In this document: piece by piece, positions 50,641-58,644 of the stretch
Numbering within the stretch: the stretch's first letter is position 1
Layout: each line of letters starts with the position of its first letter
Source of the DNA: Clostridiales bacterium
GTDB lineage: Bacteria; Bacillota; Clostridia; Christensenellales; CAG-314
Reading direction: 5' to 3'
Length of the DNA: 64,000 nt
Assembly (NCBI GenBank): GCA_022508375.1
Contig: JAFLVJ010000007.1
Location: forward strand, 1 to 64,000
Translations under genes and position numbers: made by a program
Notes under the pieces: generated by a model
Told to the model about the DNA's origin: nothing
Databases searched by the model: none
What the model saw: only the letters and a program-made list of their open reading frames with translations

Positions 50641-52017
50641 TTATTTTTGAAACTCAATTATTTTTTTGGTGATTTCTCTCATATATTCATTCAAATATTG
50701 TCTAAACTGGAGTTGCGAAACTCCTATTGCCGGATGCACCATGATTCTTAATGTGTATAACGCATTTTCATCTTTATCATATCCCTCTTCAGGAAGGAAG
50801 ATATGATGTTGCTCTAGCTCAAAGTGTTGATCCACTGAAGTTGGGAATGTAGAAAGCAACTCACACAGCTTATCAAATTGTTCACATTCAAATCGTATAT
50901 CGACATCAAAGAAGTTACCAGGCTGATAATTTAGTCCTTCTATCGTATCTCTCCATGAAAAGTTGTCGGAAAAATACTTCAAACTTTCAACGCTAGCATT
51001 TTTTGCGTTTAGAATTGTTACAAAAGTCAATTGTTTAAAAGCATCTAATAGTGCATTAAATGCCTCACTTTTTATTTCTTCGGTACATTTTCTTGGATCG
51101 TCCTTAAAGATAGTATTAAAATATCCTTTTTTTCTACTCATTCCTGTCCTAAATTCTGGAATATAACTAACGTAATAGTCTCTGTGATCTACATCAAAGT
51201 TATCACTATATTCGTTATAGTCATAAATCTTTAAGTCCATATTACAATAAAATCCGCCAATGTAATCTGTACACACTTTTCTTACTTTTTCAGGCAACTC
51301 AAAATTTTCTTTCGATGTGCTTTGTGGCAGTAAATAATCTATATAAAGTGTAAATTGCGTGTATTTATCGTCAAAGTAAACTGCGCGAACTCTTATATAA
51401 TGCCCCTTTGGCAATTTAAGCATGTTTATTGCATCCAATCGGTCTGAAATGTATTTAAGATAATGATCATAATTTGTCCCAATGCGAAGAGCAAAATAAA
51501 ATCCATTCCCTTTATAGCTAGCATGCCAAAAATCTGAATCTATCATACTTATCTGCCAATCAAGCTGTTTGGCAGATTTGGGAAAAAATCTATTGACAAG
51601 CGACCAATTCTCTGGTACTAGTAACTGGCGTTCCAATGCTCGATAATCCCAAAAAGTTGTTATTATTTTTTTGTTTCTTTCTATTCCTTCAAGCGTTTCT
51701 ACTACGGTTGACGATGGGTAAGTCGTGCAAACGAGAATATATCCATCGGCATTATGTAATGCGCACGAGTTTTCTATGACTCCCAAATCCGCAGTACCAA
51801 CTGCTTTTCCTGAATGTGCGTTATGCTTACACTGTACTAGCCATCTACGGCTAAATCCTTTAAAATTACTCTGACATCGTTCTATACATAGCAAATCCTT
51901 ACCCCCATCAGGTCCCTTACCACTCCAATAAACTTCTAAACCTTTATTATTTAATAATTCTCTTACTAAAAGTTCAAAATCATCGCCTCTTTCATCTAAT
52001 TCTTTGAAATCTATCAT
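50641..52017 (-). CDS. Mrr-like restriction endonuclease-domain protein
   Basis: DFELLVRELLNNKGLEVYWSGKGPDGGKDLLCIE..WLVQCKHNAHSGKAVGTADLG PD-(D/E)xK pattern; visibly AT-richer than neighbours. Confidence 0.75.
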   Translation of the reverse strand: MIDFKELDERGDDFELLVRELLNNKGLEVYWSGKGPDGGKDLLCIERCQSNFKGFSRRWLVQCKHNAHSGKAVGTADLGVIENSCALHNADGYILVCTTYPSSTVVETLEGIERNKKIITTFWDYRALERQLLVPENWSLVNRFFPKSAKQLDWQISMIDSDFWHASYKGNGFYFALRIGTNYDHYLKYISDRLDAINMLKLPKGHYIRVRAVYFDDKYTQFTLYIDYLLPQSTSKENFELPEKVRKVCTDYIGGFYCNMDLKIYDYNEYSDNFDVDHRDYYVSYIPEFRTGMSRKKGYFNTIFKDDPRKCTEEIKSEAFNALLDAFKQLTFVTILNAKNASVESLKYFSDNFSWRDTIEGLNYQPGNFFDVDIRFECEQFDKLCELLSTFPTSVDQHFELEQHHIFLPEEGYDKDENALYTLRIMVHPAIGVSQLQFRQYLNEYMREITKKIIEFQK

Positions 52018-52170
52018 ATAATACCTCGAACTATTAAATTTTCTTTTGTTTCGTTTTGACACTAAGTTTTTAATATATTTACACATTTTTTTAGTCTCCT
52101 AAAATTCCCCTAAGTGCCTTGATTAAACAAATAATTTATCGATTACCATTGCAAGCAACAACTATACAAT

Positions 52171-53520
52171 TTAGTTGTTTTGTCGGCGTGTGAGCAAAAC
52201 AACTGTTTCTACCTGATCGGTATTTGGAAACATGTCGTAAGGTTGGATGTAGGTGGGGGTGTATTGTTGGGTGAGCAGGGCGAGGTCGCGGGCAAGGGTT
52301 GCCGAGTCGCAGGAAATGTACACCAGATTGTCGATATTTGCCTGAATCAAGGTGTTGCAAATTGTTTCGCCCAGTCCCTTTCGCGGTGGGTCAACAACCA
52401 ACGTTAACCTTTTGCCGGAGTTAGCCTGCACTATCCTGGGGAGTTCCACCGTTACGTCACCACAAATATTTGTTACGCGCGGCGTGTTGTTGAGCTGCAC
52501 CATTTCGTTTGCGTCCTGTACTGCCGACGGCTCTATTTCTATCGCGTAGGTATCGTACTTGTCGCTTGCAAGGATATTGGTGAGTATCCCCACTCCTGAA
52601 AAGCAATCCACCAAAACGTCCGTATTCGATACGTCCAGCAGTTCGCGTACTTTGCCGTATATTACGTCCTTGACGCCGTCGTTAACCTGAAAAAAGCTAG
52701 TTGGGCGCAGACGAAATTTTACCCCCAAGTGCTCACCTTCGATATACTGCAGACCGCAAACGTGCACCGTTTGCTTGCCAAGTATTACGTTGTTATGTTG
52801 AGTGTTGACATTGACAAACAGTCCGAACTTGTCGAAGCGCTTGCTTAGCTCCTTAGCCAGAGGCTGTAAATCGCGCCTATATTCGCCGTTGGACACCACG
52901 GTTGCCAGTAGCTGTCCATCCACGAAACGCGCCACCAAATGGCGCACTTCGCCCTGAAACGTCCGTTCGTTGTAAGGAATAACTCCTACGCTGTTGCAGT
53001 AGTTACGGAATATCTCAACAAGCGTTGTCGCCCACTCGCCGCCAAGCGCGCAATCGTCCACGTTAACAACGCTGTGCGAGTTGCGGCGGTACATACCGAT
53101 AGTTACGTTTCCGCGTTTGCCAGATACGGGTAAACTAAGCTTGTTGCGGTAGTTTGTTATTTTGCTTGAGCCAACGCAGGGCAAAACGTTGCAATCCAAC
53201 TTGGCAATCTTCAATAGGTTAGTTACAACCTTGTTGCGCTTGAACAGCAGCTGCTCGCTGTAACACATGTGGGCAAGCGTACATCCGCCGCAGTTGCCGA
53301 AGTGAGAGCAACAAGGCGTAACCCTGTTAGCGGAACGTTGCACCAGTTCCACCACGTCGCCGTACGCAACGTTACCCTTGACGTAATTTATCCTGACGCG
53401 CGCAACTTCCCCCACAAGCATATGGGGTACAAAAACGGTATAACAATCTACCACGCCAACCGTTTCGGAGTTGGCGTAGCTAGTTGCGGTGTATGTAATT
53501 ACGTCGTTGATTTTCAGCAT
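52171..53520 (-). CDS. 23S rRNA (uracil-5-)-methyltransferase, RumA/TrmA family
   Basis: TRAM-like N-terminus; CCSHFGNCGGCTLAHMCY Cys cluster; LVDCFSGVGILTNIL; VVDPPRKGLGE; YISCDSATLARDL. Confidence 0.93.
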   Translation of the reverse strand: MLKINDVITYTATSYANSETVGVVDCYTVFVPHMLVGEVARVRINYVKGNVAYGDVVELVQRSANRVTPCCSHFGNCGGCTLAHMCYSEQLLFKRNKVVTNLLKIAKLDCNVLPCVGSSKITNYRNKLSLPVSGKRGNVTIGMYRRNSHSVVNVDDCALGGEWATTLVEIFRNYCNSVGVIPYNERTFQGEVRHLVARFVDGQLLATVVSNGEYRRDLQPLAKELSKRFDKFGLFVNVNTQHNNVILGKQTVHVCGLQYIEGEHLGVKFRLRPTSFFQVNDGVKDVIYGKVRELLDVSNTDVLVDCFSGVGILTNILASDKYDTYAIEIEPSAVQDANEMVQLNNTPRVTNICGDVTVELPRIVQANSGKRLTLVVDPPRKGLGETICNTLIQANIDNLVYISCDSATLARDLALLTQQYTPTYIQPYDMFPNTDQVETVVLLTRRQNN

Positions 53521-53556
53521 ACAAAAAATTATTATAAATATTTCATTTCTTATAAA

Positions 53557-53683
53557 TGTTGAAGGGGTTAGAAACGAGCAAGACGAGGCGCGCGAGGAAA
53601 ACTTGAAGGAGTGTACTAATCGTACATGACTGAAAGTTGCCACAACGCAACAAAGTATTGCGAAGCTTATACGCCCTTCAACA
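53557..53683 (-). repeat. 3'-UTR element copy E (subfamily I)
   Basis: TGTTGAAGGG pairs with CCCTTCAACA at histidine-kinase gene end; core CGAGCAAGACGAGGC..GTGTACTAATCGTACAT..AACAAAGTATTGCGAAGCTTATA, nearly identical to copy A. Confidence 0.88.
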
Positions 53684-54701
53684 ACAACACCGTGAATGTA
53701 CTGCCCTCGCCAAGCTTACTTTCGACAAATACCGTGCCGTCAAGCAGTTCGACGATTTTCTTGACGATGCTTAGTCCCAAGCCGTTACCCGGTGTGGTGT
53801 GCGACTTGTCGCCTTGGAAAAACTTATTGAAGATATTTGCCTTAGTTTCCTCGTCCATTCCGCAGCCTGTATCTTGCACTTCTATCACCGCATTAAGCCC
53901 CAAAGAACGGCACTTGACGGTGATTTTGCCCCCCATATCGGTAAACTTAACTGCATTGGAAAGCAAATTGACAATAACCTGACTTAGCAGCTTGTAGTTG
54001 CTGTTGAGCGTAATTGGTTCCAACTCCACGTCCAGTTCGACGCCCTTGTTTTCGCACTGCTGTTGAAACATAAGAACGCATTGGCGTATTTGCTCATCCA
54101 GCAGATACCGCTCCTTGGTAATTTCCTGACTGTCCAATCGGTTTAGCAGCAGCACGCTTTCGGACAGTTCCACAAGTCGGTTGGATTCGTCTATGATTAC
54201 GTCGAGAAATTCGTTGCGCTGTTCGTTGGTTAAGCTTGGGTCCTTCAAGAGCTTGGCAAATCCGGATATTGATACTATGGGCGTCTTGAACTCGTGCGAA
54301 AAATCCGATACAAAACTTTCGCGCAGCGTTTCGACGCTGTCCAAACGTGATACCATGTAGTTGAAATTCTTGGCTATGCCAAGGTTGCTAAACACTTTAC
54401 TGTCCTTAATGCGTATGGAAAAATCCCCTTCCGCAACTTTTTGCAGTGCGTCGAGGTAAGGTCTGGACGCCCTTACGATAATTGCCGAATAGGCGAATGA
54501 TAACGCCATACCCAACAGGATACTTATTGCAAGCATTATTGCACCGAATAAGATTATATTGTCTTCGGCAATACCTGTTTCCCGCGCAATAAGGGAGGAC
54601 AGTCCAAGCGTTATAACCATGGTTAACGTCAGCAATACGAAAAGACATAGCACTACAATCCAGGTTATTCGGTTAAAAATATTTCTTTTTCGTTTACTCA
54701 T
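53667..54701 (-). CDS. Sensor histidine kinase
   Basis: FVSDFSHEFKTPIVSISGFAKLL H-box; GNGLGLSIVKKIVELLDG. Confidence 0.93.
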   Translation of the reverse strand: MSKRKRNIFNRITWIVVLCLFVLLTLTMVITLGLSSLIARETGIAEDNIILFGAIMLAISILLGMALSFAYSAIIVRASRPYLDALQKVAEGDFSIRIKDSKVFSNLGIAKNFNYMVSRLDSVETLRESFVSDFSHEFKTPIVSISGFAKLLKDPSLTNEQRNEFLDVIIDESNRLVELSESVLLLNRLDSQEITKERYLLDEQIRQCVLMFQQQCENKGVELDVELEPITLNSNYKLLSQVIVNLLSNAVKFTDMGGKITVKCRSLGLNAVIEVQDTGCGMDEETKANIFNKFFQGDKSHTTPGNGLGLSIVKKIVELLDGTVFVESKLGEGSTFTVLLLKGV

Positions 54702-55371
54702 CGTGTCTCACCGCCTTGTAACCTAGTCCGCGCGCCGTAACAATCTCGAAGTCGGGCGTATCGGCAAAACGTGTGCGCAATCGGTTGATGTGAACGTTTA
54801 CCGTATGCTCGTCGCTTTCGGCGTCCATGCCCCATATTTCATCCATAAGTTGTAGCCGCGTAAATACGACGTTGGGGTAACTTAACAACTTGAACAGTAG
54901 CAAAAATTCCTTTTGCGGAAGTTGCTCACTAAACGTCGGCGTTGTGACCGTGTAGGAATTGTAATCCAGCGTAACGTTGCCTACGGTAAGCTTGTTTTCC
55001 GTAACAATCTTGCTTCGCCTCAGCAGCGCCTTGATACGCAAAAGCAACACGTCGAAATCGAAGGGCTTGGTAAGATAGTCGTCAATGCCCACCAAAAAGC
55101 CCTGCTTGATATCCACCACGTTTTGCTTGGCGGAAAGTATCAATATGGGTAGTTGGCTTCCGTTGTCGCGTAACGTCTTGGTAAGCTCGAAACCGTCCAT
55201 CTTCGGCATCATTACGTCCAGCACCATTAAGTCCACGTGATTGTGATCCATCACTTCCAGTGCCTGCTCGCCGTTTGTAGCCTCGTAGGTGTTGTAGCCG
55301 TGGTTTTTGAGTATGGTTGTAAGTAGTTTCCGCGTGTTTTTGTCGTCTTCTACTACCAAAATATCAAACAT
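54694..55371 (-). CDS. OmpR-family response regulator
   Basis: MFDILVVEDDKNTRKLLTTIL..LMVLDVMMPKMDGFELTK..winged helix. Confidence 0.95.
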   Translation of the reverse strand: MFDILVVEDDKNTRKLLTTILKNHGYNTYEATNGEQALEVMDHNHVDLMVLDVMMPKMDGFELTKTLRDNGSQLPILILSAKQNVVDIKQGFLVGIDDYLTKPFDFDVLLLRIKALLRRSKIVTENKLTVGNVTLDYNSYTVTTPTFSEQLPQKEFLLLFKLLSYPNVVFTRLQLMDEIWGMDAESDEHTVNVHINRLRTRFADTPDFEIVTARGLGYKAVRHDE

Positions 55372-55628
55372 ATATGTCTCCGTTAAATGAAATTGCTGTA
55401 AATGGGAATTTAATATATAATAACATAAATAAAAAACTAAAACAAGGTTTTTGGTTTACCTAGACAAACTACGCCAAAAAATCCTTGATTTTTTCACTGT
55501 TATAGTATAAAATATTTAACAAGAGTGAAGTGTTAACAACACGCGTTCGGTAGATTATTTTAAGTATAAAAGCGTACAATAATATAAGGTACTAATGAAG
55601 AATGCACGGCAAAAAACGGTAAATAACT

Positions 55629-56342
55629 ATGAGTAAAAAAGACAACAATGAAATAAAAAAGAATCAACCCGTGTGGAAACGCACGTCTAGATTTTTGAAA
55701 CTGTTTTTCAAAAAACCACAGATAGTCAGCCTTTCGGGAGCGTTGCCCAACAAAGCTATTTACGTGGCTAACCATGCGGCTATGTTTGGTCCGGTAATGT
55801 ACAACTTGTACTTGCCTGCAACCGTTGCGCCCTGGGGTGCATATCCCATGACGGAAAATTACAAATCGCGCTACAATTACCTGCGCAACGTCTATTTCAT
55901 ACAAAAGAGACACAAGTCCAAGTTCGCAGCAACTATACTTGCAAGTTTCGAAGCGGCGTTATCCATCTACTTTTACAGGGGACTACGGGTAATACCAAGC
56001 TACAACGACAACCGTTTCATCAAGACTATCCGCCAAAGCATAGAAATGATTAAAAACAACATTGGCGTACTAATATTCCCCGAAGACTCCGATAAAGGAT
56101 ACCACGAAGTGTTGACGGAATTCCACGCAGGGTTTGTGGAACTGGCAAAGTACTACTGGCACAAATTCCGCGATAACCTTCCCATCTACCCTGTTTATTA
56201 CCACGCAAAGAAAAGAAAGATAGTTATCGGCAACCCTAGCAAGATAACCGACTACTTGGATAAAGGCATGAGCCGTCAGGAAATAGCTGCGGACTTTTGC
56301 CGTCAGGTAAACAATTTATTTTTGCACCACATTAAAGATTAG
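55629..56342 (+). CDS. 1-acylglycerol-3-phosphate acyltransferase-like (PlsC) protein
   Basis: AIYVANHAAMFGPVMYNL; IGVLIFPEDSDKGYHEVLTEFHAGFVELA. Confidence 0.8.
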   Translation: MSKKDNNEIKKNQPVWKRTSRFLKLFFKKPQIVSLSGALPNKAIYVANHAAMFGPVMYNLYLPATVAPWGAYPMTENYKSRYNYLRNVYFIQKRHKSKFAATILASFEAALSIYFYRGLRVIPSYNDNRFIKTIRQSIEMIKNNIGVLIFPEDSDKGYHEVLTEFHAGFVELAKYYWHKFRDNLPIYPVYYHAKKRKIVIGNPSKITDYLDKGMSRQEIAADFCRQVNNLFLHHIKD

Positions 56343-56350
56343 TATTAAAA

Positions 56351-56395
56351 AAAGCACCCCAGTGGTTGAAATCAACCTTTTGGGGTGCGTTTTTT
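56351..56395. terminator. Bidirectional terminator
   Basis: AGCACCCCAgtggttgaaatcaacctTTTGGGGTGCGTTTTTT. Confidence 0.85.
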
Positions 56396-56417
56396 GATTT
56401 GTTATTATATTTAGTAT

Positions 56418-56450
56418 AGTTGAGGTGCTAGAAGCGAGATAGGCGAGGCT
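56418..56450 (-). repeat. Second partial 3' arm of the 3'-UTR element at the ABC transporter locus
   Basis: GTTGAGGTGCTAGAAGCGAGATAGGCGAGGC duplicates GTTGAGGGGTTAGAAGCGAGATAGGCGAGGC of copy F. Confidence 0.75.
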
Positions 56451-56574
56451 CACACCAAACTCAACAAAAAAACTGCATACCGAAATAACGTTAAACAACC
56501 GCTAGGCAAAGGCTCGGGTGTTCCGACCAAAACAATCTGCAACAAATTATCATTCACGAACATAATCTCTTGCA

Positions 56575-56701
56575 GAGTTGAGGGGTTAGAAGCGAGATAG
56601 GCGAGGCGTGCGAGTATTTTGCGAAGGAGTGTACTAAGCGTACATGACTGAGCAAAAACGGAGCAGAACAAAGCATATCGATGCTTATAAGCCCTCAACT
56701 C
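56575..56701 (-). repeat. 3'-UTR element copy F (subfamily II)
   Basis: GAGTTGAGGG pairs with CCCTCAACTC across the ABC transporter stop; core GAAGCGAGATAGGCGAGGCGTGCGAG..TTTTGC GAAGGA GTGTAC TAAGC GTACAT GACTGA GCAAAA..ACAAAGCATATCGATGCTTATA. Confidence 0.9.
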
Positions 56702-58644
56702 AATTCGAACATGCCTGTGTAAAGTTGGTAGTACTTGCCCTTTTGCGCAATGAGGTCGTCGTGGTTGCCACGTTCGATAATTACGCCGTGCTCCAGCACC
56801 ATTATCGCGTCGCTGTTGCGAACGGTACTGAGACGGTGCGCAATGACAAACGTCGTGCGCCCTTCCATCAACGCGTCCATACCCTTTTCGATGAGCCACT
56901 CGGTACGGGTATCGATACTGCTTGTGGCTTCGTCCAATATAAGTACGGGTGGGTCGGCAACCGCAGCGCGCGCTATTGCCAGTAGCTGTCGCTGTCCTTG
57001 CGAAAGATTTTCGCCGTCGCGGGTGAGCAAAGTGTTGTAACCATCGGGCAAGTGCATGATGAACTGGTGCGCGTTAGCCGACTTGGCGGCGGCAATACAC
57101 TCCTCGTCCGTCGCGTCCAATCTGCCGTAACGGATGTTATCCATAACAGTACCCGTAAACAGGTGCGTATCCTGCAATACCATGGCAAGAGAACGACGTA
57201 GGTCGGCTTTTTTTATTTTGTTAATATTTATCCCGTCGTAGCGTATCTTGCCGTCGGGAACGTCGTAGAAACGGTTGATGAGGTTGGTTATTGTTGTCTT
57301 GCCTGCGCCGGTTGAACCGACGAAAGCAATCTTTTGTCCCGGATGAGCATACAGCGAAACTTCGTGTAATACCGTCTTGTTTTCCTCGTAGCCGAAGGTT
57401 ACGTTTTCAAACCGCACGTCGCCCTTAAGTTCGGTGTAGGTAATTGTACCGTCCTCGTGCGGATGTTTCCACGCCCAGCGTCCCGTGCGGGTATCGCTCT
57501 CGGTAATGTTGCCGTCACTATCGATATTGGCATATACAAGAGTAACCTTACCGTCGTCCACTTCCACCGGTGTATCCATAAGCGCAAATACGCGTTCGCC
57601 ACCGGCAACCGCCATAAACAGAAGATTGATCTGTTGAGCAATTTGCATAATGGGGTTAGTAACATTGCGAATATACAGCAAAAATGCCGCGATTATACCG
57701 ACGTATTCCAATGGGTCTGTCTTGGTTGTGCTGACCGCTATCACCGCGCCCACTATTGCAATACCTGCATAGAAGAAATGGGACATGTTACCCATAATGG
57801 GTCCCATTACATTAGCATAGCTGTTGGCGCGTGCGGAAACTTCCTGCCAGTGCGTATTGATTGAGTCGAATTCGGCAATTGCCTTATCTTCGTGATTGAA
57901 CGCCTTGACGACCTTTTGCCCTTCCGTCATTTCCTCGATGTAACCGTTGAGCTTACCCACCGCCGCCTGTTGCGCCACGAAGTTTTTCTTGGAGCGTCCG
58001 CCCAAAAACTTGACGATGATAAACATTACGATGAGCATGCCCAGCATAACGAGAGTCAGCTCCCAGTTCAGTATAAACATCATCGTAAACACGCCGATGA
58101 TTGTAAACGTGCTACTGATAAACTGCGGAATACAACGCGCTATAAATTCGTTCATCAAGTCGATATCGTTGGTGTAACGGGTCATGAGTTCGCCGTGGGT
58201 AGTCGTATCGAATACCTTGATGGGCAACTGCTGCATATGCGCGAACAGGTCGTCACGCAACTTTTTCATAGTGGAGGTAGAAATAACAATCATCAAACGG
58301 TTAAGCAGATAATTGGTTGCCAAAGCGATGAGGTAAATAGTAGCAATCAAGCCCACCATTATACCCAGATACGCCATCTTGTCGCTTGCCACACCGCTAA
58401 GCGCGTACTTGTCGATGAACGACAGTCCCGTCAGCGTAACGTCGCTATTCGGCGAAGCGGCAAGTCCCGTCAACAGCGGAGCCAACAACGCGGTCGCTCC
58501 AACATTGGCGAAAGCTTGCGCAATGATACACAGTATCACTACCACCATACGACCCTTGTAGGGTTTCAAGTAACCGAGCAAGCGGAATATCGTACCCTTG
58601 AGGTTTTTCGGTTTTTGCGCCCCAATATGTTTATCTCTTGGCAT
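56695..58644 (-). CDS. ABC transporter, fused permease/ATPase subunit
   Basis: VGSTGAGKTTITNLINRFYD; LSQGQRQLLAIARAAVADPPVLILDEATSSID. Confidence 0.95.
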   Translation of the reverse strand: MPRDKHIGAQKPKNLKGTIFRLLGYLKPYKGRMVVVILCIIAQAFANVGATALLAPLLTGLAASPNSDVTLTGLSFIDKYALSGVASDKMAYLGIMVGLIATIYLIALATNYLLNRLMIVISTSTMKKLRDDLFAHMQQLPIKVFDTTTHGELMTRYTNDIDLMNEFIARCIPQFISSTFTIIGVFTMMFILNWELTLVMLGMLIVMFIIVKFLGGRSKKNFVAQQAAVGKLNGYIEEMTEGQKVVKAFNHEDKAIAEFDSINTHWQEVSARANSYANVMGPIMGNMSHFFYAGIAIVGAVIAVSTTKTDPLEYVGIIAAFLLYIRNVTNPIMQIAQQINLLFMAVAGGERVFALMDTPVEVDDGKVTLVYANIDSDGNITESDTRTGRWAWKHPHEDGTITYTELKGDVRFENVTFGYEENKTVLHEVSLYAHPGQKIAFVGSTGAGKTTITNLINRFYDVPDGKIRYDGININKIKKADLRRSLAMVLQDTHLFTGTVMDNIRYGRLDATDEECIAAAKSANAHQFIMHLPDGYNTLLTRDGENLSQGQRQLLAIARAAVADPPVLILDEATSSIDTRTEWLIEKGMDALMEGRTTFVIAHRLSTVRNSDAIMVLEHGVIIERGNHDDLIAQKGKYYQLYTGMFELS

